In this document: positions 8,257 to 17,347 of the stretch, in pieces
Position numbering within the stretch: the stretch's first letter is position 1
How the letters are laid out: every line of letters begins with the position of its first letter
Origin: Prevotellaceae bacterium UBA3627
Lineage (GTDB): Bacteria > Bacteroidota > Bacteroidia > Bacteroidales > Bacteroidaceae
Assembly: GCA_002373375.1 (NCBI GenBank)
Contig: DFLE01000046.1
Span: 1-39,503 of the forward strand
DNA: 39,503 nucleotides
Reading direction: 5' to 3'
The notes under the pieces: generated by a model
The model's input: only the letters and a program-made list of their open reading frames with translations
Database searches by the model: none
What the model was told of the DNA's origin: nothing
Program-made: the position numbers and the translations under genes

Positions 8257-9002
8257 GACAGCAACTGGGTTAGGAAGACATCGGCGAAAAGTATCAGGAT
8301 GCTGCTGTTGACCACTGCTGAGGTGCTGGCTTTACCTACCTCCACGGAACCTCCGTTGACGGTGTAGCCGCAGTATGATGAGACGCTGGCGATGATAAAG
8401 GCAAATACCACACTCTTTATTATTGACATCCACACGAACCAAGGATTGAAGGAGTGCTGCAGTCCAAGCGTGAGGTCGTCAGGTGACAGTATGTGCCCTA
8501 TGTAGGCAGTGGCGTATGCACCGATGATGCCCATCACGTCGGCGAAGATCACCAGGCATGGCATCAGGGTTATGAGTCCGAGTAGCTTTGGGGCAATGAG
8601 GTAGTTGGCAGAGTTGACACCCATGATGTCAAGCGCATCTATCTGTTGCGTTACCCTCATGGTGCCCAGCTCTGATGCTATGTTACTGCCGACCTTGCCT
8701 GCCAGTATCAGACACATGATGGAGCTTGAGAACTCAAGTAGCATAATCTCACGTGTGGTGTAGCCGCTTACCCAGCGTGGCATCCATGGTGACTGTATGT
8801 TCAGCTTCATCTGTATGCAGATGACGGCGCCGATAAAGAAGGAGATGAGCAGGACAATGCCGATAGAGTCAACACCGAGTGCCGACATCTCCTTAATATA
8901 TTGCTTCATAAACATACGCCAACGGTCTGGTATGGCTATGGCACGCCACATCAGAATAAGATAATCGCCTAGCGTCTGTAGGTAATTGAACGGAAAAATC
9001 AT
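8253..9002 (-). CDS. mlaE: MlaE-family ABC permease
   Basis: A 249-residue inner-membrane permease with five or six hydrophobic segments. It shows the MlaE hallmark regions: the amphipathic N-terminus, the stretch around LEFSSSIMCLILAGKVGSNI and the motif ELGTMRVTQQIDAL that precedes the next membrane span. It is the first gene of a minus-strand unit with the ATPase gene and probably ndk. A TAnnTTTG box lies only five bases upstream of the ATG, so its mRNA may start at or next to the start codon. The role, by family, is lipid trafficking that keeps the outer membrane asymmetric. Confidence 0.92.
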   Translation of the reverse strand: MIFPFNYLQTLGDYLILMWRAIAIPDRWRMFMKQYIKEMSALGVDSIGIVLLISFFIGAVICIQMKLNIQSPWMPRWVSGYTTREIMLLEFSSSIMCLILAGKVGSNIASELGTMRVTQQIDALDIMGVNSANYLIAPKLLGLITLMPCLVIFADVMGIIGAYATAYIGHILSPDDLTLGLQHSFNPWFVWMSIIKSVVFAFIIASVSSYCGYTVNGGSVEVGKASTSAVVNSSILILFADVFLTQLLS

Positions 9003-9006
9003 GGTG

Positions 9007-9037
9007 CAAAGATACGAAAAGAAAACGAAACGAACAA
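9007..9037 (-). promoter_or_regulatory. Promoter of the mlaE-mlaF unit, almost no leader
   Basis: On the minus strand TTG (9037-9035) is followed after 20 bp by TATCTTTG (9014-9007). Transcription would start within about 4-7 bases of the box, at or beside the ATG at 9002, so the message would be leaderless or nearly so. Confidence 0.6.
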
Positions 9038-9121
9038 CATAATGACACCTGCTAATGGTTAAATTGCATTAATATAGACATAAAAAATGTATCGCCGTGC
9101 CGTTGTCTCATTTTTTTTTTG

Positions 9122-9129
9122 TAACTTTG
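9122..9129 (+). promoter_or_regulatory. -7 box of the guaB promoter
   Basis: TAACTTTG matches the Bacteroidetes TAnnTTTG box and lies 34 bp before the guaB ATG. The -33 element is weak: the best TTG (9103-9105) is only 16 bp upstream, separated by a T run. Confidence 0.6.
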
Positions 9130-9163
9130 CACCCAAATTTCAACTAAAAAATAAAGATATATT

Positions 9164-10642
9164 ATGGCATCATTCATTGAAGACAAAGTAGTCATGGAGG
9201 GTATTACCTTCGACGATGTACTGCTCATTCCTGCGTATTCAGAGGTACTGCCACGCGAGGTGGAGTTAAGTACGAAGTTCTCACGTAACATCGACTTGAA
9301 AATTCCATTCGTAACAGCTGCCATGGACACCGTAACAGAGGCTCCTATGGCAATAGCTATCGCCCGTGAGGGTGGTATTGGCGTGATACACAAGAATATG
9401 TCTATTGAGGAACAGGCACGTCAGGTGGCTATTGTTAAGCGTGCAGAGAATGGTATGATTTACGATCCTGTTACCATTATGCGTGGCAAGACTGTGAAGG
9501 ATGCCCTTGATATAATGGCAGAGTACCATATCGGCGGTATTCCTGTTGTGGACAGCGATAACAAGCTTGTGGGTATCGTGACAAATCGTGACCTGCGTTT
9601 CCAGACTGACCTCAACCGTAAGATAGATGAGGTGATGACCTCTGAGAACCTTATCGTGACACATCAGAAGACTGACTTGGAGAATGCCAGTCGCATATTG
9701 TTGGAGCACAAGATAGAAAAGCTGCCTGTGGTCGATGAGAATAACCACCTCATGGGACTTATAACATATAAGGATATAACAAAGGCAAAGGATAAGCCTA
9801 TGGCATGTAAGGATGCTAAGGGACGTCTGCGTGTAGCTGCCGGTGTAGGTGTTACTGCTGATACGTTCCAGCGCATGGAGGCTCTTGTAAAGGCTGGCGT
9901 TGATGCTATTATCATTGATACCGCTCACGGACACTCAGCTGGTGTGATAGAGAAAGTACGTGAGGCTAAGGCTGCGTTCCCTGAGGTTGACATAGTTGTA
10001 GGTAATATAGCAACCGGTGAGGCTGCCAAGGCTTTGGTGGCTGCTGGTGCTGACGCTGTGAAGGTGGGCATAGGCCCTGGTTCTATCTGTACTACACGCG
10101 TGGTTGCAGGCGTGGGCGTGCCTCAGTTGTCGGCTGTGTATGACGTGGCTAAGGCACTTGAGGGTACAGGTGTGCCTCTCATCGCTGACGGCGGTCTGCG
10201 TTACTCTGGTGACGTGGTGAAGGCGTTGGCAGCCGGCGGCTACTCTGTAATGGTGGGTTCTCTCGTGGCAGGAACCGAGGAGGCTCCGGGTGAGACAATC
10301 CTTTACAACGGACGTAAGTTTAAGTCATACCGTGGCATGGGCTCTCTGGAGGCTATGGAGAAAGGTTCTGCTGACCGTTACTTCCAGGGTGGAGTGAAAG
10401 AGGCTAAGAAACTGGTGCCGGAAGGCATTGCTGGACGTGTGCCTTACAAGGGAACCGTACAGGAGGTTGTATATCAGCTTGTCGGCGGTCTGCGCTCAGG
10501 CATGGGATACTGCGGAGCAAAGGACATCAAGGCTCTGCATGGAGCTAAGTTCACACGCATCACTAATGCCGGTATGCTTGAGAGTCATCCTCATGAGGTG
10601 ATAATAACCAGCGAGGCTCCTAACTACAGCAGACCACAGTAA
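9164..10642 (+). CDS. guaB: Inosine-5'-monophosphate dehydrogenase
   Basis: A 492-residue enzyme that oxidises IMP to XMP with NAD, the committed step of GMP synthesis. The TIM-barrel is interrupted by two CBS domains (about 98-205), the usual regulatory insert. The catalytic loop GPGSICTTR carries the nucleophilic Cys309, and the flap region after YRGMGSL is intact. The length is standard. It starts a plus-strand series, divergent from mlaE, and is followed after 52 bp by a peptidyl-prolyl isomerase gene. Confidence 0.98.
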   Translation: MASFIEDKVVMEGITFDDVLLIPAYSEVLPREVELSTKFSRNIDLKIPFVTAAMDTVTEAPMAIAIAREGGIGVIHKNMSIEEQARQVAIVKRAENGMIYDPVTIMRGKTVKDALDIMAEYHIGGIPVVDSDNKLVGIVTNRDLRFQTDLNRKIDEVMTSENLIVTHQKTDLENASRILLEHKIEKLPVVDENNHLMGLITYKDITKAKDKPMACKDAKGRLRVAAGVGVTADTFQRMEALVKAGVDAIIIDTAHGHSAGVIEKVREAKAAFPEVDIVVGNIATGEAAKALVAAGADAVKVGIGPGSICTTRVVAGVGVPQLSAVYDVAKALEGTGVPLIADGGLRYSGDVVKALAAGGYSVMVGSLVAGTEEAPGETILYNGRKFKSYRGMGSLEAMEKGSADRYFQGGVKEAKKLVPEGIAGRVPYKGTVQEVVYQLVGGLRSGMGYCGAKDIKALHGAKFTRITNAGMLESHPHEVIITSEAPNYSRPQ

Positions 10643-10694
10643 ACAGTTTCTTGTTCATGGCCGTGAGCTTCTCACGCATAAATAAACAGCTATA

Positions 10695-12116
10695 ATGAAA
10701 AAGACTCTCTCATTTATCTTTGCTCTCGCCTCAACGGTTGCTGTTGAGGCGCAGACGGCTGACCCGGTGATAATGACAATAAACGGCAAGGCCGTGCCGC
10801 GTTCAGAGTTTGTATATTCTTATAAGAAAAACAATGGCGCGGATGTTATAGACCATAAGACAGTACGCGAGTATGTAGAGTTGTTTGCCAATTATAAACG
10901 TAAGGTGGAGGCTGCGCTCGACGCACACCTTGATACCTTGACGTCTTATAAGACAGAGTTCAGGCAGTATCGTGACCAGCAGGTGATGCCTACGCTGATA
11001 AACGATGCTGACGTTGAGGCAGAGGCACACAAGATATATGATGCGGAAAATGAGAGGATAGGCGTTGACGGTATAAATGACGTCAGCCATATCTATATGC
11101 GTGTAAGGCAAGATGATGACGATGCTGTGATGCAACGTCAGAAGGAGCGCATAGACTCAATATATCGTGTATTGAAGGCGGGCGGAGACTTCGAGACTCT
11201 TGCCAAGCAGTGCAGTGAGGATAAGGCTACTGCGCAAAGAGGCGGTCGCATGGGACAACTGGTAAAGGGCAGCTTCTTTGAGAAGTTTGAGAATGCTGTG
11301 CTGGCCATGAAGCCGGGTGAGATAAGTGCACCTGTGCAGACAGAGGTGGGCTTCCATATTATAAAGCTTAACGACCGCTACTCCCTGCCGTCATACGACT
11401 CTCTGCGAAACAATATCATGCAGTATGTGGAGAGAAGTAACCTGCGCAAGGACCTTGCGAAGAAACGTCTTGAAGAGATAGCCGTAGAGCGTGGCATGAC
11501 CAACGAGGCCGTTGCAGATATGCGTGCAGATTCTCTTGCAGCCGTCAGTGAGGAGATGAAGTATCTCATACAGGAATACCATGACGGCTTGCTGCTTTAT
11601 GAGATAAGCAACCGCGAGGTGTGGGAGAAGGCAGCTAATGACGAGAAGGGCCTGGAGGCTTTCTGGAAGAAGAACAAGAAAAAATATACATGGGAAGAGC
11701 CACGCTTCAAGGGTATAGCCTATTACACCCGTGAGGCATCAGATGTTGATGCGGTTAAGAAATGTCTGAAAGGCAAGAAATTCTCAGAGTGGACAGAACT
11801 GCTTCGTAACACATTCAATAAAGACTCAGTCTTGCGTATCCGTGCAGAGAAGGGTGTGTTCAAGAAAGGTATGAACGGAATCGTTGACCGTGAAATCTAT
11901 GGTGATGCCACGGCTAAGATAAAGGAACGCAAGGACTATCCTAATACTGCCGTGTATGGCAAACTGTTGAAGGCACCGGAGGAGATGAGCGATGTGCGCG
12001 CTCTTGTGGTAGCTGACTATCAGGAGGCTATGGAGGCAGAATGGCTCAAGACGCTTAAGGCACGCTATGTCGTAAAGGTCAACGAGGATGTGCTATCTAC
12101 GATTAAAGAGGAATAA
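10695..12116 (+). CDS. Periplasmic peptidyl-prolyl isomerase (PpiC/SurA type)
   Basis: A 473-residue exported protein with a signal peptide ending near VEAQ (about 18-20). One clear parvulin (PpiC) domain spans about 134-233, with the expected ISHIYMR-like first strand, the GG(R/D)MG turn and the final GFHIIKL strand. The C-terminal half is charged, helical and less conserved. By family it would chaperone outer-membrane proteins across the periplasm. It lies only 8 bp ahead of the SurA-like gene, so the two are surely cotranscribed, and the pair follows guaB as in other Bacteroidales. Confidence 0.88.
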   Translation: MKKTLSFIFALASTVAVEAQTADPVIMTINGKAVPRSEFVYSYKKNNGADVIDHKTVREYVELFANYKRKVEAALDAHLDTLTSYKTEFRQYRDQQVMPTLINDADVEAEAHKIYDAENERIGVDGINDVSHIYMRVRQDDDDAVMQRQKERIDSIYRVLKAGGDFETLAKQCSEDKATAQRGGRMGQLVKGSFFEKFENAVLAMKPGEISAPVQTEVGFHIIKLNDRYSLPSYDSLRNNIMQYVERSNLRKDLAKKRLEEIAVERGMTNEAVADMRADSLAAVSEEMKYLIQEYHDGLLLYEISNREVWEKAANDEKGLEAFWKKNKKKYTWEEPRFKGIAYYTREASDVDAVKKCLKGKKFSEWTELLRNTFNKDSVLRIRAEKGVFKKGMNGIVDREIYGDATAKIKERKDYPNTAVYGKLLKAPEEMSDVRALVVADYQEAMEAEWLKTLKARYVVKVNEDVLSTIKEE

Positions 12117-12124
12117 ACGAGATA

Positions 12125-13510
12125 ATGAAGAAACTATCTTACATAGCTACCTTGCCGCTGTTGGCGGCAGCCTTGTCAGTGGCGGCCGATGACTCAAAGG
12201 AAACGAAGTCGGCTCCGGTGAACTATATAGACGAGGTGGTATGGGTGGTAGGCGATGAGGCTATACTTCGCTCAGACATAGAGGTGATGCGCCTGCAGGC
12301 GGCTCAGGAGAATGTAGATTGGGGTGGAGACCCTAATTGCCGCATACCAGAGCAGATAGCAGTGCAGAAACTGTTTATCAACCAAGCAGCAATTGACAGT
12401 ATAGAGGTAACAGAGGCTGAGATTGCACAGGGTGTGGAACAGCAGCTGAACGCTTGGATACAGATGATAGGCTCTAAGGAGAAACTGGAGGAGTATCGCA
12501 AGCAGAGCCTGACAGAGATAAGGTCAGAGTTGCATGATGAGTATAAGAACCGCGAACTGGCGCAGCGTATGCGCAGGCAGCTGGTGGAGAATGTGACGGT
12601 GACACCGTCAGATGTGCGTTCTTATTTCAGTAAGTTGCCTGCCGACAGTATTCCGCTTGTGCCGATGACTGTAGAGGTGCAGATTCTCGCTATACATCCG
12701 CGCATACCTATAGAGGATATAAATAAGGTGAAGGAAGAACTGCGTGACTATACCGAGCGTGTGCAGTCAGGACGTACGTCGTTTGCTACTCTCGCACGAC
12801 TCTATTCTGAGGACCCCGGTTCAGCCCGCCAGGGTGGTGAGATGGACTATGTAGGCAGGGGAATGCTTGACCCGAACTTCGCACAGGTGGCGTTTAACCT
12901 CACTGACCCTAAGAAGATATCTAAGATAGTAGAGTCAGAGTTCGGCTTCCATATCATACAGTTGATAGACAAACGTGGTGACAAGATAAAGGTAAGACAC
13001 ATACTGCGTAAGCCGCGAGTACCACAGAGTGCTATAGACGAGACAATGCTCAGACTTGACTCCATATCGGCAGACATCGCCAACGGTAAGTTCTCCTTTG
13101 ATGAGGCTGCTACGTTCATATCTGATGATAAGGACACAAAGAATAACCGCGGTATCATGGCTAATCCTACGGATGACGGCAAGCGTACTTCTAAGTTTGA
13201 GATGAAGGACCTGCCTACCGAGGTGGCACGTGTGGTGGAGAAATTAAGCGTGGGTGAGATGTCCAAGCCGTTCACAATGGTTGACAATCGCGGCAGGACA
13301 ATGTGTGTGCTGGCGAAACTGCGCAACAGGACAGAAGCTCACAAGGCCACGATAACAGAAGACTTCCCCCTCATGAGTGAGATAGTGCTGGAGAAGGCAC
13401 GTGAGAAGAAACTGCGTGAGTGGGTGCAGGATAAGATAAAGAATACGTATGTGAGAATACCAGAGGAATATAAGGACTGTGACTTTGAATATGAGGGCTG
13501 GATAAGGTAA
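12125..13510 (+). CDS. SurA-like periplasmic chaperone/isomerase
   Basis: A 461-residue exported protein. The signal peptide ends near VAADD; the N-terminal SurA-like helical part starts at about 35 (VVWVVGDEAILRSDI, a standard SurA opening). A complete PpiC domain lies at about 178-290 and ends GFHIIQLIDKR, followed by a second, poorer parvulin-like region (about 293-400). By family it handles outer-membrane protein precursors. It is the last gene before a 263-bp gap that contains a large hairpin (13551-13613), which may end this transcript. Confidence 0.88.
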   Translation: MKKLSYIATLPLLAAALSVAADDSKETKSAPVNYIDEVVWVVGDEAILRSDIEVMRLQAAQENVDWGGDPNCRIPEQIAVQKLFINQAAIDSIEVTEAEIAQGVEQQLNAWIQMIGSKEKLEEYRKQSLTEIRSELHDEYKNRELAQRMRRQLVENVTVTPSDVRSYFSKLPADSIPLVPMTVEVQILAIHPRIPIEDINKVKEELRDYTERVQSGRTSFATLARLYSEDPGSARQGGEMDYVGRGMLDPNFAQVAFNLTDPKKISKIVESEFGFHIIQLIDKRGDKIKVRHILRKPRVPQSAIDETMLRLDSISADIANGKFSFDEAATFISDDKDTKNNRGIMANPTDDGKRTSKFEMKDLPTEVARVVEKLSVGEMSKPFTMVDNRGRTMCVLAKLRNRTEAHKATITEDFPLMSEIVLEKAREKKLREWVQDKIKNTYVRIPEEYKDCDFEYEGWIR

Positions 13511-13550
13511 CTATGAGCCTGAAAAATGAGGTACATATCAAATGACAAAA

Positions 13551-13636
13551 TGAAAGCTATCATTTCAGAGTGTAAAAGCTATGCTTTCACACTCTGATTC
13601 GATAGCTTTTACAGTGTAAAGTGATAGCTTTCACGA
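13551..13636. repeat. Minimal copy of the AAAGCTAT hairpin repeat
   Basis: TGAAAGCTATC...GTAAAAGC (13551-13579) folds back on GCTTTCAC...GATAGCTTTTACA (13583-13613) around a TAT loop, giving an imperfect stem of about 28 bp. A further inverted motif, GTGATAGCTTTCACGA (13621-13636), follows. The same motifs, in the same orientation as the right copy, form the core of the long elements at 505-885 and 29818-30191. Here only the core is present, between surA and the OstA-like gene. Confidence 0.8.
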
Positions 13637-13773
13637 GACAGTCTGGTATTTAACAGTAGTTAACATCTCGCGTTATAAAAAACAAGGGTATATTAACAAT
13701 GTGTCAGGATTTTGTCGTATTTCCTGACAAAGTGTAAAAAGATAGAAAGACGAAAACAAAAGCAATTATAGTA

Positions 13774-15378
13774 TTGACGTTGATGGTTGTTCTTTGCGCC
13801 TTTGCGGTGGCTAAGGGCAAGCGTCAGCGTGCGGTGGCGCGCAAGACAGACACCCGTGTATATCTGCAGCATGCCGACCTCCTGTCATACGATATGTATG
13901 GCAGCCATCCCGGTGCGCAGTTTGTGAAGGGCAAGGTGTCTTTCCTACACAAGGGAATGCATCTTACATGTGACAGTGCCTATTACTATGAGGCGTCCAA
14001 CTCCTTTGAGGCATACGGCCATGTCAAGATGCGCCAGGGTGATACGCTGACACTCGTTGGAGACAGAGGCTATTATGATGGTAATGATGAGATGGGACAT
14101 GTGTGGGATAATGTCATACTGACTCACCGTGGCTCCCGCCTCTATTGTGATACACTTGACTATGACCGTATGTACGGCATTGCCGATGCTTACGGTGCTG
14201 CAGGCATCAAACTGACGAGCAAGGGCGACGTGCTGACGGCTGACTGGGGCAGGCATTATATGGACTCTAACCATTCTGAGTTCTATTATAATGTGGTGCT
14301 CACTAATGACAAAGGCTTGCGCATTGACACCGACACGTTGATATATGATGAGAAGACATCGCTCGCCCATGTCACGGGACCGTCGGTGATAACCCAGAAG
14401 GGCAGCCGCGTGAATACCACCGACAGCTATTATAACACAGCCACGGAGCGCTCAGAGCTTTTCGGACGCTCTACCATATATAACGGTGCGCGTGAGATAA
14501 CGGCAGACAGCCTTTACCATAATGACAAGACAGGCGATAACGAGGGCTATGGCAATGTGGTGTATCGTGACACCGTTAACCGCAATATGCTGACGGCAGA
14601 CTATTGTATATACAATGAGACCACCGGTGACGGCTATGCTACGCGCAATGCGGTGGCAACCGACTATTCGCAGGCTGACACCATGTGGGTGCATGGCGAT
14701 ACCATACGCATACACACCTTATATATTAATACAGACTCTGTACAGCGTGAGGTGTATTGCTATAACCATGTGCGTGCTTACCGCAATGACTTGCAGGCGG
14801 TGTGTGACTCGCTGGTGTTCCATTCCGCCGACTCCTGCATGACGATGTATAAGGACCCGGTGGTGTGGACCCAAGGCAACCAATTGCTCGGCGAGAAGAT
14901 ACGCGTGTTCATGAACGACTCCACAGTGCGTTATGCCGAGGTGCTCGGACAGGCGTTGTCGGTGGAACAGATGAATGACTCCGTTCACTATAACCAGATA
15001 GCCAGTCAGGATATGCGGGCCTATTTCGTTGACGGGAAACTGCGTGAAAACTGGGCTGTGTCCAATGTGCAGATAGTGTATTATCCGATAGATGATGCCG
15101 ACACCACCATCATCGGCTTGAACTATACAGAGACAGATACTATGAAGATGTATCTTACTCCTGAGAGGAAGTTGTATAAGATATGGATGAATGCCAGTAC
15201 AGGAACGTTCTATCCGTTGACTCAGACTCCTCCGGAAAAGCATAAGCTGCCTACATTCGCCTGGTTTGATTATATGAGACCGTTATCTAAGGACGATATC
15301 TTCATCTGGAAACCCAAGACGGCAGGCACAGAGCTGAAGGAGCAGAAACGTCGTGAGCCTCCAAAGAGAAAAATGTAA
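13774..15378 (+). CDS. OstA/LptA-like protein
   Basis: A protein of about 534 residues made of repeated short beta-strands of the OstA fold (patterns such as LTCDSAYYYEASNSFEAYGHV), the jellyroll found in LptA and LptD and in the larger OstA-like proteins of Bacteroidota. By family it belongs to lipopolysaccharide export across the periplasm, but it is longer than LptA. The start is doubtful. No ATG fits: TTG13774 gives a short hydrophobic leader, while codons upstream (from 13738, after an in-frame TAA at 13735) encode KDRKTKTKAIIVL, which looks like the basic head of the real signal peptide. An ATT or ATA start, or loss of the original ATG, should be considered. The gene sits between the SurA-like gene and mutL. 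Confidence 0.82.
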   Translation: MTLMVVLCAFAVAKGKRQRAVARKTDTRVYLQHADLLSYDMYGSHPGAQFVKGKVSFLHKGMHLTCDSAYYYEASNSFEAYGHVKMRQGDTLTLVGDRGYYDGNDEMGHVWDNVILTHRGSRLYCDTLDYDRMYGIADAYGAAGIKLTSKGDVLTADWGRHYMDSNHSEFYYNVVLTNDKGLRIDTDTLIYDEKTSLAHVTGPSVITQKGSRVNTTDSYYNTATERSELFGRSTIYNGAREITADSLYHNDKTGDNEGYGNVVYRDTVNRNMLTADYCIYNETTGDGYATRNAVATDYSQADTMWVHGDTIRIHTLYINTDSVQREVYCYNHVRAYRNDLQAVCDSLVFHSADSCMTMYKDPVVWTQGNQLLGEKIRVFMNDSTVRYAEVLGQALSVEQMNDSVHYNQIASQDMRAYFVDGKLRENWAVSNVQIVYYPIDDADTTIIGLNYTETDTMKMYLTPERKLYKIWMNASTGTFYPLTQTPPEKHKLPTFAWFDYMRPLSKDDIFIWKPKTAGTELKEQKRREPPKRKM

Positions 15379-15445
15379 CATTAAGAAAATAAGTTTCCGT
15401 TAGTAAGTCAGACAATCCTTATATTCTTCAATCTTTCAATTCTTC

Positions 15446-17335
15446 ATGGATATCATACAGTTGCTCCCCGATTCCGTAGCCAACCAGATAGCTGCCGGTG
15501 AGGTGATACAGCGCCCGGCGTCAGTCATCAAGGAGTTAGTGGAGAATGCTATTGACGCAGGAGCGAGACATATTAAGATTCTTGTTTGTGATGCCGGCAA
15601 GGCATCCATACAGGTTATAGACGACGGTTGCGGTATGTCTGACACTGATGCCCGACTGAGTTTTGAGCGTCATGCCACGTCAAAGATACGTCAGGCTAAC
15701 GACCTCTTTGCATTGCATACCATGGGTTTCCGTGGTGAGGCGTTGGCATCCATCGCCGCGGTGGCACAGGTTACCCTTGTCACACGACGGGCAGAGGATG
15801 AGTTGGGCACACGCATCGTCATTGCCGGTTCCAAGGTGGTGAGCCAGGAGGTGGTGTCATGTCCGGTGGGAAGTAACTTCTTGATTGAAAACCTTTTCTT
15901 CAATATTCCGGCGCGCAGGAAATTCTTGAAGTCAAACTCCACAGAGATGAGTAACATCATGCAGGCATTTGAACGCATAGCCTTGGTATATCCAGATGTG
16001 GAGTTCAGCGTGTATAACAACGGTACGGAGATGCTTATGCTGCATCCAGCCAATACTTCACAGCGCATAGCCGATGTGTTTGGCAAGCGTGTTACGCAGC
16101 AGTTGCTTACCGTTGATGCCGATACCACATTGTGTAAGATAACGGGACTGGTAGGAAAACCAGAGACGGCGAAGAAGAAAGGCTCATTGCAGTATTTCTT
16201 CGTCAACGGACGATACATGAAGCACCCTTATTTCCATAAGGCGGTGCTGAGTGCCTATGACAGACTGCTGCCAGATGGTGAGCAGGTGTCTTATTTTATC
16301 TACTTCACAGTAAATCCGGAGGACATAGATGTCAATATACATCCTGTAAAGACAGAGATAAAGTTTGACAATGAGCAGGCTATATGGCAGATACTTATGT
16401 CAACGGTGAGAAATGCCGTGGGACATTTCCAACTCAATGCACTGGACTTTGATACAGAGGGTAAGCCTGACATACCAGTCTTTAACCTTGGTAATAAGGA
16501 TATTGAGGAGCCGAGAATAGACTTTAACCCTATGTATAATCCCTTCAACGTGTCATCAGATAAAGAACGGAAGGGTGAGAGCTCTACGGGGAATGTGGGG
16601 AATACAAGTGCAGGGTTCTCTTTCCAAGGACGCAAGGCAAGAGGTTGGGACGACCTCTTTCCGGCAATGCCAGAGAAGGATGATGACGATATGATGCTGC
16701 CATTCGGAGAAGAAGTGCAACCGTCTGCAGTCGAGACAGAGGAAGTAGAAGTCCCGTCGCAGTCCATACATCGCGAGGCGCAACCGCTGCAGCTCAACGC
16801 ACAGTACATAGTGATGCCTACCGATGCGGGACTGATGCTTATAGACCAGAACAGGGCCAGTCAGAGAATACTCTTTGAGCAGTATATGCAGGCTATACAG
16901 ACACACAGCGCTCATACGCAGAAGGTGCTCTTTCCTGATATCGTGCAGTTCAGCCCGTCTATAGCGGCAGACCTGCCCCGTATCCTTGAGGAACTGAGAA
17001 TGCTGGGCTTTGACGTTACAGACCTTGGGGGCAACAGCTATACCGTGACGGGCATACCGTCGGGTCTTGGCGGCCTTGATGCGGTGCAGCTGGTCACTGA
17101 TCTGGTGAACACAGCGGCGGAGTGTGGTACCACAGCCACAGAAGAGGTCTATACCATACTTGCCACATCATTGGCAAAGAAAGCTGCCACACCATATGGC
17201 GAGATATTGTCGGCTGAGGCGTTGAACTCGCTCGTGGACAAACTCTTCAGGTGTAGCACACCTCGATATACGGCAGACGGCAAGCTGATATATGACATAA
17301 TAACAGACGGAGAGATTAGTAACAGACTAAAATAA
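15446..17335 (+). CDS. mutL: DNA mismatch repair protein MutL
   Basis: A 629-residue mismatch-repair protein. The GHKL ATPase motifs are intact: ENAIDAGA, DDGCGM, GFRGEALASIA and the ATSKI segment, followed by the transducer domain with FVNGRY. After a variable acidic linker (about 345-440) comes the dimerisation domain. In it the nuclease-type metal motif DQHA(x)2E(x)4E reads DQNRASQRILFE (467-478): the His is Asn and the first Glu is Gln, so the endonuclease may be weak or absent. It is 67 bp after the OstA-like gene and 12 bp before folA. Confidence 0.96.
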   Translation: MDIIQLLPDSVANQIAAGEVIQRPASVIKELVENAIDAGARHIKILVCDAGKASIQVIDDGCGMSDTDARLSFERHATSKIRQANDLFALHTMGFRGEALASIAAVAQVTLVTRRAEDELGTRIVIAGSKVVSQEVVSCPVGSNFLIENLFFNIPARRKFLKSNSTEMSNIMQAFERIALVYPDVEFSVYNNGTEMLMLHPANTSQRIADVFGKRVTQQLLTVDADTTLCKITGLVGKPETAKKKGSLQYFFVNGRYMKHPYFHKAVLSAYDRLLPDGEQVSYFIYFTVNPEDIDVNIHPVKTEIKFDNEQAIWQILMSTVRNAVGHFQLNALDFDTEGKPDIPVFNLGNKDIEEPRIDFNPMYNPFNVSSDKERKGESSTGNVGNTSAGFSFQGRKARGWDDLFPAMPEKDDDDMMLPFGEEVQPSAVETEEVEVPSQSIHREAQPLQLNAQYIVMPTDAGLMLIDQNRASQRILFEQYMQAIQTHSAHTQKVLFPDIVQFSPSIAADLPRILEELRMLGFDVTDLGGNSYTVTGIPSGLGGLDAVQLVTDLVNTAAECGTTATEEVYTILATSLAKKAATPYGEILSAEALNSLVDKLFRCSTPRYTADGKLIYDIITDGEISNRLK

Positions 17336-17347
17336 AGATATTTCTAT

